From Pedobacter sp. Leaf194 (GTDB lineage Bacteria > Bacteroidota > Bacteroidia > Sphingobacteriales > Sphingobacteriaceae): a stretch of 46,743 bases of DNA. Below the pieces are notes generated by a model that ran no database searches, was not told the origin of the DNA, and saw only the letters and a list, made by a program, of their open reading frames with translations. How positions within the stretch are numbered: position 1 is the first letter of the stretch; every line of letters starts with the position of its first letter. The position numbers were made by a program, and so were the translations under genes. The stretch is taken from assembly GCF_001423945.1 (NCBI RefSeq), contig NZ_LMPU01000004.1, forward strand, positions 1-46,743, written 5' to 3'. Positions 8,258 through 17,410 of the stretch are shown in pieces.

Positions 8258-9826
8258 ATGAGAAAAATTTTAGTTCTAGTAATTGCATTAACAACAGGCG
8301 TAGCGTTTTTGGCTTACTTGTATTTTTCTAAGTTAAATAATGAGAACAACGCCAAAGATTTAGCACTGCAATCGGCAACTAATAATGCGGCGATAATATT
8401 TTCCTTTCAGAACGATAAGAGCTTTTATCAGATTTTGGAAGGCCAGACCTTACTACAGCAGGTTCTAGGAACAGAAAAGCTGACTTTACTCGAAAGCCTG
8501 AAAGAAAATATTGTTAACGATAATGTTTTAAACAGCTACTTTTCAGAACAACAAATTTACCTGAGCGTTCTACCCGATGAAGAGAAAAAGCTTAATTTTT
8601 TAATTACGGTTCAGTTACAGGAAGATAAAAATTACCGTCAGTTTTTTAACTATCTAAAAAGCAGGAAAGCAGTTTCTAAAGAAACAGATCAATTATTTAC
8701 CATCAACTTTAGTAAAAACACTACTTTTTTCGTGGGCGTTCAGGATCAGGTACTAACAATTTCCACATCGAAAAAATTAATTGATGATGCTGCCGTTCGG
8801 TTGGATGAAAATCCATTTACAGAATATATTAAGGAAAACAGTTTGCTAAATAAAAATGTACTGGCAAATTTATACATCAATTTTAACCAGGCGCCACTCT
8901 TGTTAAAAACCATTTTGGCGGGCAAAATAAATGGCGAGCTGTCGCTTTTTGAGAAACAAAACAGTTTTGCTTCGCTGAACTACAATTTCAGTAAAGAGAA
9001 AATACTTTTCAATGGCAATACCGAACTAAAAGCGGGCGATAATTATTTAAAGCTTTTTGAACAAATACCCGCACAGGCAATAAGCATTACTAATCTGTTG
9101 CCAGACAATACCGCAAACTACAGTCTGTTTGCTTATGATAACTACAAAAACTGGCTACAAAAACTTGTTGCCTGGCAGTTGAGCAAGAAAGAAACAACGA
9201 AAGTTGATGCCTTATTGAAATCGGTAAAAAATGAATACAGAGTTGACTTAAATTCGATTTTCCAGCCTTACGTAAAAAATCAATTTATCAGTTTCCAGCT
9301 CGGCACTTCCGAAAAACTGGGCGCTATCGCCCTATCGAACGGAGAAAAAGTGAAGCAGTTGCTTATAGATGTTAGCGCAGATTATAATGATGAAATCAAG
9401 ATCCTTAAATCATCAGACATATTATATGCCTTTTTTGGAGAGCCTTTTAAAAAATTTCGTCGGCCATATTACACAATAATTGATAACAATTTAGTTTTCG
9501 CGAATAACGCAAGCACAGTGCAGTCTTTTCTAAGCAGCTATAAGAATAACCGGTTATTAATTGAGTTGCCGCAATATCAGGATGCGCTGAACCAACTTTC
9601 TACTACATCAAATGTTAGTTATTATATTAACACAAAAACCTCAGCTGAAATCTTCAGGGGCAATGTTTTAACGCCGTTCTACAAACACCTTCGGGCGGAT
9701 AGCGGCTTGAAAAATTTCGATACATTTTATTATCAGATGAGTGCCGACAAAAACAAATTCATCACTAACGTGCTTTTAAACAAATATTTACAGGCCGAAA
9801 TACCAGATTCAACCACCAATCGTTAA
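8258..9826 (+). CDS. Membrane-anchored protein of unknown function
   Basis: A 522-residue protein with one N-terminal hydrophobic anchor (MRKILVLVIALTTGVAFLAYL) and a large, presumably periplasmic, domain rich in alternating strands and short helices. No enzymatic motif was recognised. The style, with repeated blocks such as FFVGVQDQVLTIS and PYYTIIDNNLVFANN, is reminiscent of DUF3352-like proteins found in Bacteroidetes, but I cannot prove membership. The frame opens five codons upstream at a TTG; ATG at 8258 gives a clean anchor and is preferred. It is followed after 27 bases by the DUF5723 barrel gene, so the two are likely an operon with an envelope role. Confidence 0.7.
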   Translation: MRKILVLVIALTTGVAFLAYLYFSKLNNENNAKDLALQSATNNAAIIFSFQNDKSFYQILEGQTLLQQVLGTEKLTLLESLKENIVNDNVLNSYFSEQQIYLSVLPDEEKKLNFLITVQLQEDKNYRQFFNYLKSRKAVSKETDQLFTINFSKNTTFFVGVQDQVLTISTSKKLIDDAAVRLDENPFTEYIKENSLLNKNVLANLYINFNQAPLLLKTILAGKINGELSLFEKQNSFASLNYNFSKEKILFNGNTELKAGDNYLKLFEQIPAQAISITNLLPDNTANYSLFAYDNYKNWLQKLVAWQLSKKETTKVDALLKSVKNEYRVDLNSIFQPYVKNQFISFQLGTSEKLGAIALSNGEKVKQLLIDVSADYNDEIKILKSSDILYAFFGEPFKKFRRPYYTIIDNNLVFANNASTVQSFLSSYKNNRLLIELPQYQDALNQLSTTSNVSYYINTKTSAEIFRGNVLTPFYKHLRADSGLKNFDTFYYQMSADKNKFITNVLLNKYLQAEIPDSTTNR

Positions 9827-9853
9827 TATCAAAACCAGGAAAACGCAAATTAA

Positions 9854-11263
9854 ATGAAGAAACTTCTACTTGTACTCATTCTTTTTATTTCATTCAGTAA
9901 CTCCTTCGCTCAACAATATGCGCTATTTGGAACAAAAACCATGTTTGATGCCTTTGAAAATCCATCCCAAAAATCGTTTACCCTGGATTCATCGAGAAGG
10001 TTTTCATCGAATTTTTTTCTGCCCTATTTTGGGGTAAATGGTGCCAATAAAGGTGATGCAGAATCGGTTGTGCGTCGATTAATTGTTGATGGCGTAAACG
10101 ATACACGAACGCTGCCGCTCGGAACGGGGAACATTAATCATATATACGAAAACAGCAATGTTTATGTGCTGACGTTACGAATATTCCAATCCTATAAATA
10201 CCAGAAAGAAATGGGTTTTGCCTGGCAAATCCGTTCTGATGCGCAAGTAGATTATCCAAATGAAAGCATTGCCGTGTTCGATTCCTATACAAGATTTCCA
10301 CAGCAAACCGAATTAAATGATATCTTCAACGCAAAAGGCTACCAACAATCCTATCACCAGTTTAGCTTTACCTATCGTGAAAACTATAATAAAAGATTAG
10401 CCTTCGGCTTAAAAGCGAGTTTACTGAGTGGAATAATATACAATGATTTAAACATTTCCGATTCATATATGTATGTCAGCCCGGAAACAAATTCGCTAAA
10501 TATTGGTCTTGCAGGAACATATTCGAGCAACTTTAACGACGAAAATAAAATTAATCGCAATACCGTTATCCCGACATTCAAGAATCCTGGCTTATCAATT
10601 GGTTTCAGCACAAACTACACGACTAAAAAGGGACTTTTTTTAATGGCCAATGTTAAAGACCTCGGCTTTATCTGGTGGCGAAATAATACACACAGCACAA
10701 CGGTTAACACCCTGAAAAACATCGATAACATTGCTTTCAATCAGGCCAATACAAACAGGGAAATCAGGGATATTTTCGAACTTTCGGAGCAGCCAGACAA
10801 ATTTTTGGCTTTAACAAATGCCAAAGCCGACATCTATATTTCAAAAAACTATGGTTTTTACAAGCCTGCTTTAGCCATTTCGAAAAATTTATTTTACCGC
10901 GGCGGGGATTTAGCTTTCGTAAACACATTCAGATACAATGATTTGTCTGGAAGCATAACCCCACTTTACAACCTAAACAATGTATTTATGGTTGGTTTAC
11001 AAGGCAAATATCAAACACCAAATTTCGAAATTTTTATGGGTACCGATAACTTAATCTCGAGTGCCAGTACCGCATCTGCAGTATTGAAAAACGATTATAC
11101 CATTGGAAGCGGTCCAAACGGCGCCTCATTTTATATGGGTGTTGGAATTAAATTCGGCAACGTTGTAAACCATCCTCAGTTTAGCGATGTGATGCCAGGC
11201 ATTAACGATAATGAGGGCGGTAGCTTCTTTAAAAATTTATTTTCTGTTTTTAAAAAGAAATAA
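9854..11263 (+). CDS. DUF5723-like outer-membrane beta-barrel protein
   Basis: A 469-residue exported protein: signal peptide MKKLLLVLILFISFSNSFAQ, then FenpsQK-type text near the N-terminus (AFENPSQKSF, about residues 34-43), common in Bacteroidetes DUF5723 barrels of the PorP/FadL-like class. Many amphipathic strands follow, for instance RLAFGLKASLLSG and GLSIGFSTNYTT. The tail is a basic segment, NLFSVFKKK, after the last barrel strand. It is probably an outer-membrane protein made together with the anchored protein just upstream. Substrate and partners are unknown. The stop lies three bases from the convergent tsaB. Confidence 0.7.
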   Translation: MKKLLLVLILFISFSNSFAQQYALFGTKTMFDAFENPSQKSFTLDSSRRFSSNFFLPYFGVNGANKGDAESVVRRLIVDGVNDTRTLPLGTGNINHIYENSNVYVLTLRIFQSYKYQKEMGFAWQIRSDAQVDYPNESIAVFDSYTRFPQQTELNDIFNAKGYQQSYHQFSFTYRENYNKRLAFGLKASLLSGIIYNDLNISDSYMYVSPETNSLNIGLAGTYSSNFNDENKINRNTVIPTFKNPGLSIGFSTNYTTKKGLFLMANVKDLGFIWWRNNTHSTTVNTLKNIDNIAFNQANTNREIRDIFELSEQPDKFLALTNAKADIYISKNYGFYKPALAISKNLFYRGGDLAFVNTFRYNDLSGSITPLYNLNNVFMVGLQGKYQTPNFEIFMGTDNLISSASTASAVLKNDYTIGSGPNGASFYMGVGIKFGNVVNHPQFSDVMPGINDNEGGSFFKNLFSVFKKK

Positions 11264-11266
11264 AGA

Positions 11267-11953
11267 TTAAACCTTTTTTTTGGGCTGCGTAACCACGAAA
11301 TCTTTAAGGTAGAATGGCTCGAAGTAGGCAACATCTTCAAATTTAGCTTCGCTGAAAGCTTGTTCGGCTAATTGGGCCATATTAGTTGCCGAATTGAAAT
11401 TTGCATCACTAAAAAATGCATGCTCATGCTTTAGCGTTTCAATACATTTTGCTGCACCATCGCCCAAAAAAGTAATCCTGTGCGCTGATAATAAATTTTC
11501 AAAGCTAGGTTCGTCAATAATTTTTGCAGAAGTTGGCTCAACGAGCTGCAGTTTGGAATCGAAAACAGATGTGTATACTTCCATTCTTCTTGCGTCTATC
11601 ATGGGGCAAATCAATCCTGTGTAATCAGGATTTTGAATCATGAAACCCGCCGCCATCATTTCCAACGTTTCTAAAGCAATTAAGGGCTTTTCCAGGGCGT
11701 AACACAAACCCTTAGCGGTAGAAACACCAATCCTAAGTCCTGTATAAGAGCCTGGCCCCTTGCTTATGCAAACCGCATCCAGATCATTGTATTTTAAATT
11801 GGACCTGGTGATAACATCTTCGATAAACAAAGTGAGATTACCTGCATGCAGATTCTGACCAAAGGCTTCTTTAACCGCGATAATTTCTCCGTTTATGGAT
11901 AAGGCAACAGAACAAAAAGAAGTAGCAGTTTCTAACAAAAGTATTTTTGGCAT
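11267..11953 (-). CDS. tsaB: tRNA N6-threonylcarbamoyladenosine (t6A) biosynthesis protein TsaB
   Basis: A 228-residue ASKHA-fold protein that, with TsaD and TsaE, transfers threonylcarbamoyl to A37 of ANN-decoding tRNAs. It begins ILLLETATSFCSVAL, the family's usual start, and carries the conserved KGPGSYTGLRIGVSTAKGL segment. TsaB lacks the catalytic metal site of TsaD and acts as its structural partner. The open frame runs 35 codons further upstream, but that stretch does not resemble the family; ATG at 11953 is preferred. It lies 55 bases downstream of yidD on the same strand. Confidence 0.95.
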   Translation of the reverse strand: MPKILLLETATSFCSVALSINGEIIAVKEAFGQNLHAGNLTLFIEDVITRSNLKYNDLDAVCISKGPGSYTGLRIGVSTAKGLCYALEKPLIALETLEMMAAGFMIQNPDYTGLICPMIDARRMEVYTSVFDSKLQLVEPTSAKIIDEPSFENLLSAHRITFLGDGAAKCIETLKHEHAFFSDANFNSATNMAQLAEQAFSEAKFEDVAYFEPFYLKDFVVTQPKKKV

Positions 11954-12008
11954 GCACAAAGATATGCTAAAAGATGAAAACGTAAAAGTATCCGGACATG
12001 CTGAGACA

Positions 12009-12239
12009 CTACGGAACGGGGTCGTGTCCATGCGCTCCCCATGGATGGCAACGGCCAATACGCTTCAAAGCCATCCATCCGCCTTTAAATGGCCCGTACT
12101 TTCTTATGGCTTCTATGCCATATTGTGAGCAGGTTGGTGTAAATCTGCAGTTCGCACCAAGCATTGGCGATATGGCATACTGATAAATTCTTATCAAGCC
12201 TAAAAAGAACCAGCCAAATATTTTATTTACCAGTTTCAT
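12009..12239 (-). CDS. yidD: Membrane protein insertion efficiency factor YidD
   Basis: A 76-residue YidD protein with the family core [20 protein letters not shown], followed by Y-G-I-E-A and GGW-x5-R-x2-RCHPWG. It is peripheral at the inner membrane and helps YidC-dependent insertion of membrane proteins. The gene overlaps the end of rnpA by 17 bases, the conserved rpmH-rnpA-yidD order. yidC itself is not in the window, as is common in Bacteroidetes. Confidence 0.95.
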   Translation of the reverse strand: MKLVNKIFGWFFLGLIRIYQYAISPMLGANCRFTPTCSQYGIEAIRKYGPFKGGWMALKRIGRCHPWGAHGHDPVP

Positions 12240-12621
12240 CAGGTGCGATAAGGTTATGAAAGCGCTTAAAGGTTGCTATTAATTTCTTCTCTATAAAAGA
12301 AAACTCATACTTGTCTTTTCCTACAAACTGAATTGAAAATAACAGTAAGCCGTTGCTTTCCGGAAGATTTGAATATAAGCTTTCCTGCTTGTGCAAGCGG
12401 TAGGCTTCGCGAATGCGGCGTTTTAATAAATTGCGGTCTACCGCTCTCTTATACCTCTTTTTAGGAACGTTAATTACAACCTGTGCCTGAACTTCGGCCG
12501 GAGCATTAACAAAAAGATATGAAATACGAAATGGATATAATAAAAAAGAAGAACCGTTTTTAAACAGCAGATCTAAATGTTTTCTGCTGCATAACCGTTC
12601 TTCTTTCCTGAATGTGTACAT
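12223..12621 (-). CDS. rnpA: Ribonuclease P protein component
   Basis: A 132-residue RnpA that assists the RNase P RNA in removing the 5' leader of tRNA precursors. It begins [19 protein letters not shown] and has the RNR-type signature [21 protein letters not shown] at 12621 is chosen because the 20 codons before it do not match the family. It lies between rpmH and yidD. Confidence 0.95.
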   Translation of the reverse strand: MYTFRKEERLCSRKHLDLLFKNGSSFLLYPFRISYLFVNAPAEVQAQVVINVPKKRYKRAVDRNLLKRRIREAYRLHKQESLYSNLPESNGLLLFSIQFVGKDKYEFSFIEKKLIATFKRFHNLIAPDETGK

Positions 12622-12688
12622 ATATTTTTGATTGATAATTGCAGATTTTGATCTGCCAGTTCCGACTAATCGGAAAAGCAATCAAAAA

Positions 12689-12847
12689 TTATGCTTTATG
12701 CTTGCGTTCGTCAGAAACTGTTAATCTTTTTCTTCCTTTAGCACGACGTGATGCTAATACTCGTCTGCCGTTAGCTGTTGCCATTCTTTCGCGGAAGCCG
12801 TGTTTGTTTCTTCTCTTTCTTTGCGAAGGTTGGTATGTTCTTTTCAT
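12689..12847 (-). CDS. rpmH: 50S ribosomal protein L34
   Basis: A short gene of 52 codons, easily missed. The translation begins [19 protein letters not shown], continues with a methionine-rich [16 protein letters not shown] segment and ends in SDERKHKA. This is the classic L34 pattern, a tiny, very basic large-subunit protein. The spacing to rnpA is 67 bases. It has a strong promoter-like sequence upstream (12889-12919). Confidence 0.97.
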   Translation of the reverse strand: MKRTYQPSQRKRRNKHGFRERMATANGRRVLASRRAKGRKRLTVSDERKHKA

Positions 12848-12888
12848 GACTGTATATTATCTTATTGTAATTTCAAAATTAAGAGGTG

Positions 12889-12919
12889 CAAATATAAAGC
12901 GATTTCTCTACAATTGCAA
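12889..12919 (-). promoter_or_regulatory. Promoter for rpmH-rnpA-yidD
   Basis: On the minus strand: TTG, 20-nt spacer, then TATATTTG, an excellent match to the Bacteroidetes -33/-7 consensus. It would start transcription about 35 bases before the rpmH ATG. Confidence 0.7.
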
Positions 12920-12997
12920 GTGTGTTTAATTTTTTATTTTCTACCAGATTGCAAATGTAATGATTCTTTTTCAGAATAAATTTAGAAGGCTAAGGCA

Positions 12998-13732
12998 TTA
13001 CAGACCCAAAGCCGCCTTTAACTTAACATACCCGGTTTTGCTTACCGGTAACCAGATATCCGATTTTAATAATACCACATAACTATCTTTCTCTTTCAAC
13101 TCTATTTTTGTTACCTGTGCCAGATTAATGATATAGGAACGATGGATGCGAATGAATTGCCCAGCATCAAGCGCCTGCTCAAAAAACGCCATCGTTTTAT
13201 TCTTGTAAAAAGCTCCATCAGCGGTACTCAATTTTACATAATCATCATCTGCTTCCAGATAATTAATATCGGCGACAGGAATTATTTTAATTATGCCATC
13301 TTTTTTAACCACGACCCTGCTGCTTTGCGCCGGACTCATAGCCGCTGCATCTAAAACTGCTTCAGTATTTTCAGTCTGGTTTAACCGTGAGGGCAATTTT
13401 TTGATGGCAGAATCAAATCTCGCTTTATCAATTGGCTTAAGCAGATAATCCACCGCATTAACCTCAAACGCTTTAATGGCATATTCATCAAAGGCTGTTG
13501 TAAAAATTACGGCAGGCTTATCTTCAACGAGTTCGAGCATTTCGAAGCCGCTGATTTTCGGCATTTGTATATCCAGAAAAATTAAATCGGGCTTATGTTG
13601 CGTTATCGCCTTCAAACCTTCAAAACCATCGCAGCACTCGGCCACTATTTCAATTTCTTTATGTTCCGAAAGGTAGAATTTTACAATATCTCGTGCTAAA
13701 GGCTCATCATCAATTAATATGGTTTTGATCAT
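12998..13732 (-). CDS. LytTR-family response regulator
   Basis: A 244-residue regulator. Residues 1-120 form a receiver domain with the acidic pair in ILIDDEP, the phospho-acceptor aspartate in LIFLDIQMP, a threonine in IFTTAFDEYA and the lysine in YLLKPID. Residues about 140-244 form a LytTR DNA-binding domain with the motif FIRIHRSYIINLAQV. The start overlaps the histidine kinase gene by 23 bases, so the two are one operon and cognate. Target genes are unknown; the LiaF-like gene upstream is a plausible output. Confidence 0.95.
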   Translation of the reverse strand: MIKTILIDDEPLARDIVKFYLSEHKEIEIVAECCDGFEGLKAITQHKPDLIFLDIQMPKISGFEMLELVEDKPAVIFTTAFDEYAIKAFEVNAVDYLLKPIDKARFDSAIKKLPSRLNQTENTEAVLDAAAMSPAQSSRVVVKKDGIIKIIPVADINYLEADDDYVKLSTADGAFYKNKTMAFFEQALDAGQFIRIHRSYIINLAQVTKIELKEKDSYVVLLKSDIWLPVSKTGYVKLKAALGL

Positions 13733-14771
13733 TTTTCTGCGGAATTTTTAGAGTCGTAATATATAAATTATTTGCCTCAATTTCTGTTTGCAAAAGGTGT
13801 GGGTTGGCAAATAACAAATATAATCTACGCTTAATTGCTGTTAAACCGAAGCCGGTGCCGCCTGTTGCCCGCATGTCAGGGTCGAATGGATTTTGTACCC
13901 TTAAATGCAAAACATCCTGCTCAACACAAACATCAACTTTTATTGTAATGGCTGATGAGGTATTGTATAACCCAAATTTTATGGCGTTTTCAACAATAGG
14001 CTGTAGTAATGTTCCAGGCAGGCAGAGGTTTAATGTATCTTCTTCAACATTAACTTCTATGTTTAAACGATGACTGAAACGAACTTTCTCAATATCCAGG
14101 TACAACTGAATGTATTCCATTTCTTCTTCAACCGAAACCCAGAGTTCATCATCGCGTTTGAGTGTACCGCGTAAAAATGAGGCAAGTTTGGTTATCATTA
14201 CCCCCGCTTCCTTAGGATTAACCATGGTAAGGGCGAAAACAGAATTTAAACTATTGAACAGAAAATGTGGCTGCAACTGGTGACGAAGTTTGTTTAATTC
14301 GGCCTCTTTAGCCAGGTTTTGCGCAGTTAAAAGCCTGCCCTGGGTTTCCGATTGTTCTTCCAACCGATACCACAAGATGTTGGCAAGGGCGCACCAGCCA
14401 AGGCACATAAAAGATATCAATCCACGAAATGCAAAAGAAAAGTTATAGAAGTCTTTATATTCTTTAAAATCCGTAAAAATATACAGGAGCGCATATTTGG
14501 CTATAAAAATGATAACCAGCGTTAAGGCCAAGGTAATTATCAACACATATAAAATCCGCTCGTTTTTTGGTTGATAGTACCCGAGCATATTACTTACACT
14601 TATACAGGCCAAAGCCAAAAGCAGATTAGTTATTGTGCTATCGGTAAATGAAATTAACCATGAAAAATTTACCACATAATGGAGCCCAACGGCACATAAA
14701 ATTAGCCATGCTAATGCTATGCTTAGCGCAGTTTTTTTAATTTGAGGTACTGATAAAGGTCTTGTTGTCAA
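13710..14771 (-). CDS. LytS/YehU-type sensor histidine kinase
   Basis: A 353-residue kinase of the His_kinase (PF06580) type. The N-terminal 130 residues contain about four hydrophobic helices. The phospho-acceptor histidine is in LRHQLQPHFLFNSLNSVFAL, and the ATP-binding part shows LLQPIVENAIKFGL (N box) and GGTGFGLTAIKRR (G box). There is no obvious extracytoplasmic sensor domain, so the signal is probably sensed in the membrane. It overlaps the LytTR regulator gene. The LiaF-like gene is 215 bases upstream on the same strand. Confidence 0.93.
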   Translation of the reverse strand: MTTRPLSVPQIKKTALSIALAWLILCAVGLHYVVNFSWLISFTDSTITNLLLALACISVSNMLGYYQPKNERILYVLIITLALTLVIIFIAKYALLYIFTDFKEYKDFYNFSFAFRGLISFMCLGWCALANILWYRLEEQSETQGRLLTAQNLAKEAELNKLRHQLQPHFLFNSLNSVFALTMVNPKEAGVMITKLASFLRGTLKRDDELWVSVEEEMEYIQLYLDIEKVRFSHRLNIEVNVEEDTLNLCLPGTLLQPIVENAIKFGLYNTSSAITIKVDVCVEQDVLHLRVQNPFDPDMRATGGTGFGLTAIKRRLYLLFANPHLLQTEIEANNLYITTLKIPQKNDQNHIN

Positions 14772-14986
14772 AACTTATTTATTTAGTTCAGTTAACGTTT
14801 TTTAGGGACTCTTAAATTATAACCGCAGTTACAGGCATTCAATTTAAAATGGTCAAAACTGAGTTGGATGTCTTTCTTATTTACACTGTTTTCGCCATAT
14901 AATTAACATGCATTTGGCAGTTTGTTACAGCAAGTTCGAAAAGCACACAGAATCTCATTAAAAATGCAGCATGTACGCCGCCAGCT

Positions 14987-15751
14987 TTAAAAGCTTTTAA
15001 CTTCTATCCCACCGAACAGCACTGTTCCGTCGATAATTAATGTTTTTTGCACTTCTCCCGTTTGCATTAAGTGACCGCGTTTATCTTCAATGCTACCAAA
15101 TATTGGTGTTCCGTTGGTTTTGATTATCCAGTTTGCCGGCACAATTAATTTAACGCCGCCAAAAATCGCTGTAACATCAAAAACGGTGTCCTGAACAAAG
15201 TCTGCCTGGGTAAGGTTAATATCTGCACCGCCAAAAACTACCGTAACATCTCCCCCTCTAAAGTTTTTTGAATAAACAACCTGGTTGGTCGAACCAAAAA
15301 TTGCTGTCGCCTCCACAAAATCTTCGCTGGTTGATTTTTTGTTGCCCGAAGAAAAGTTTTCTGTTCCGGCACCGAGATTATCTCCCAGGCCATCTCTGCG
15401 TCTTTTCTTGAAACCATTACCCTTAGGTTTCAATATCAGGAAACCACCCAAAACCACCAGCCCAACGCCCAAAGCATATTTTGATGCGTCAAAATCAAGT
15501 CCTGTAATGTCATCAATGGTATAGTACGTACCAATCAAAACCATTATCAACCACCCTATTCCCTTGAAATTGCGCCTTACGCCAACAAAAATCCCTATCA
15601 CAATTAAAAATGTATGCCAGCTAAATACCCAATGAGGAATGTCGAAGCCCATATTATCTAAAAGAAAAGCAAGCCCGATTATTACAATCACTAATCCACT
15701 CAGCATTCTGCCAGAGCGGTTAGTTGTTATATTATTATTTAAATTTTCCAT
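14987..15751 (-). CDS. LiaF-like membrane protein
   Basis: A 254-residue protein with an N-terminal block of four short hydrophobic segments (about 14-110; LiaI/LiaF-like, DUF5668-type) and a C-terminal beta-rich domain made of repeated IFG/VFGG units (ATAIFGST, VTVVFGGADI, VTAIFGGVKL, GTPIFGSI, GTVLFGGIEV). That is the pattern of the LiaF/cell-wall-active-antibiotics-response family. In Firmicutes LiaF restrains the LiaRS envelope-stress system; here it precedes a LytS/LytTR pair on the same strand, suggesting an analogous role. A -7-like box TACTTTTG lies at 15771-15778 on the minus strand, without a clear -33. Confidence 0.85.
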   Translation of the reverse strand: MENLNNNITTNRSGRMLSGLVIVIIGLAFLLDNMGFDIPHWVFSWHTFLIVIGIFVGVRRNFKGIGWLIMVLIGTYYTIDDITGLDFDASKYALGVGLVVLGGFLILKPKGNGFKKRRRDGLGDNLGAGTENFSSGNKKSTSEDFVEATAIFGSTNQVVYSKNFRGGDVTVVFGGADINLTQADFVQDTVFDVTAIFGGVKLIVPANWIIKTNGTPIFGSIEDKRGHLMQTGEVQKTLIIDGTVLFGGIEVKSF

Positions 15752-15881
15752 TTGTGTAAATTTTAATAATCAAAAGTATTCATAAGCATTAAGCTAATTC
15801 ATCGCAAATCTTCGAAAATCAGCAAACAATCGGTAAGCTGCATTATTTCGTCGGTGAAAAATATTTTAGTATTTTGAGGTC

Positions 15882-16754
15882 ATGAAGATTTCGTTATTAT
15901 TTATCATTTTACTCGTTTCGACAACACTTTCGGCACAAATAAACAGCACAACCTATAAAATTTACGATGTTAAAAAGCAAAGCTTAATTTCTTTAGCGGA
16001 TATCATAAAAGACATGAGCACAGCCGACGTGTTATTTTATGGTGAAGACCACAACGATTCTACCGGACATTACTTAGAATCCGAAATTTTTAAAAAACTA
16101 TGTGAAGCTTTTCCAAAAAAGACTGTATTGACTATGGAAATGTTTTATACGGATACACAGCCGGTTATTGACGAGTATCTGGCGGGCTTGATATCCGAAA
16201 AAAATTTTATAAAAGAAGGCAGAGCGTGGCCAAACTATAAAGATTATCGTCCGCTGATTGAATATGCAAGGCAAAATAAAATAAAGGTAATTGGCGCCAA
16301 TGCTGCCACGCGATACAGCAATGCCGTAACCATGGATGGATTGGATGTTTTGAAAAATTTACCAAAAAGCAGCGCTTCATTTCTACCGCCCTTACCTATT
16401 GATACGGCTAATGGACGCTATAACGAAAAGTTTTTGGAAACATTGGGTGGCCACAGCATGGGACCAATGAAAATTTATCAAACACAAAACCTGTGGGATG
16501 CAACAATGGCCTGGTCTATAGCCAGGTTATTTAAAGAGCATAAAGGGATTAAAGTGCTGCAAATAAATGGCCGTTTCCACAGCGATGAAAAACTTGGAGC
16601 GCTTGCGAAACTCCAGAAATATGCACCGAAGCTGCACATTTTAAACGTTTCAGCATTTTCAGATGAAAGTTTTGATAATCCGAACTGGGGGAAATTTCAA
16701 AACCTTGGGGATTACATTATCGTTACCGACCCAAAGGTTAAAAGGAGTTATTAG
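15882..16754 (+). CDS. ChaN-like haem-binding uptake family protein
   Basis: A 290-residue exported protein: an 18-residue signal peptide (ending TLSAQ), then a ChaN-type (Cofac_haem_bdg) domain. Family hallmarks are LFYGEDHNDSTGH (about 53-65), the TMEMFYTDTQPVIDEYL segment and the late INGRFHSDEKLG motif. ChaN of Campylobacter binds haem and is linked to iron uptake. Here no lipobox is seen, so the protein may be periplasmic. No iron-uptake genes adjoin it. A perfect 12-bp inverted repeat lies just after the stop. Confidence 0.85.
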   Translation: MKISLLFIILLVSTTLSAQINSTTYKIYDVKKQSLISLADIIKDMSTADVLFYGEDHNDSTGHYLESEIFKKLCEAFPKKTVLTMEMFYTDTQPVIDEYLAGLISEKNFIKEGRAWPNYKDYRPLIEYARQNKIKVIGANAATRYSNAVTMDGLDVLKNLPKSSASFLPPLPIDTANGRYNEKFLETLGGHSMGPMKIYQTQNLWDATMAWSIARLFKEHKGIKVLQINGRFHSDEKLGALAKLQKYAPKLHILNVSAFSDESFDNPNWGKFQNLGDYIIVTDPKVKRSY

Positions 16755-16757
16755 CAA

Positions 16758-16786
16758 ACAAGGTTCGCAATACCTGCGAACCTTGT
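16758..16786. terminator. Bidirectional hairpin between chaN-like gene and mscL
   Basis: Perfect 12-bp arms (ACAAGGTTCGCA and its complement) around a five-base loop, placed between two convergent genes. It lacks a long T-run on either side, so it is a strong hairpin but not a textbook rho-independent terminator. Confidence 0.7.
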
Positions 16787-16793
16787 CTAATAT

Positions 16794-17243
16794 TTAAGCT
16801 TTTGTTTTCAGTAAATCTCTGATTTCAGTTAAGAGCATTTCTTCTTTTGTTGGAACAACCGGTGCAACTACTGCGGCAGCTTCTTCCTTTTTCTTCATCT
16901 TATTGATTGCTCTAACCATAATAAAAACAACCAGAGCCAAGAGTAAAAAATTAATGGCAACGGTTATGAAGTTACCGTATGCAAATATGGCCGCATCCGG
17001 AGCAACTTTTTTTGCATCAGCTAGTGAAGCACCTTTCGGAATAAGCTCCGCACCCTTTCCCATAGCAAAATAGATGCTGCTAAAATCGGGTTTACCCACC
17101 ATTGCCGCAACAATTGGCATGATTAAATCATCGATAACGCTCGTTACAATCTTACCAAAGGCACCTCCAATGATTACGCCGACGGCTAAATCGAATGCAT
17201 TGCCCTTTATAGCAAACTCTTTAAATTCTTTTACAATACTCAT
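16794..17243 (-). CDS. mscL: Large-conductance mechanosensitive channel MscL
   Basis: A 149-residue MscL. The amphipathic N-helix and first membrane helix show KEFKEFAIKGNAFDLAVGV and IIGGAFGKIVTSVIDDLIMP, the family's most conserved stretch. TM2 is YGNFITVAINFLLLALVVFI, followed by a charged C-terminal bundle. It opens on membrane tension to release osmolytes. The periplasmic loop (about residues 48-80) is somewhat longer than in E. coli. The frame extends 32 codons upstream, but the conserved start is at 17243. Confidence 0.96.
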   Translation of the reverse strand: MSIVKEFKEFAIKGNAFDLAVGVIIGGAFGKIVTSVIDDLIMPIVAAMVGKPDFSSIYFAMGKGAELIPKGASLADAKKVAPDAAIFAYGNFITVAINFLLLALVVFIMVRAINKMKKKEEAAAVVAPVVPTKEEMLLTEIRDLLKTKA

Positions 17244-17381
17244 AATAGTTTGATTAAGTTTAGAATGGTTTCTAACGAATTTAGCAAACATTACGTTCCA
17301 AACAAACGTTTGTCGAAATAATTTCGCCAAATTATACAAACCATTGCTACCGATTGTCGAAAATATCTGATATGATTTGTT

Positions 17382-17389
17382 TATTTTTG
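17382..17389 (+). promoter_or_regulatory. Candidate -7 element for rpoN
   Basis: TATTTTTG matches TAnnTTTG and is 21 bases before the rpoN ATG. No well-spaced -33 TTG is visible, so only the -7 box is supported. Confidence 0.35.
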
Positions 17390-17410
17390 CCCTACCCTTT
17401 TATATAAAAT

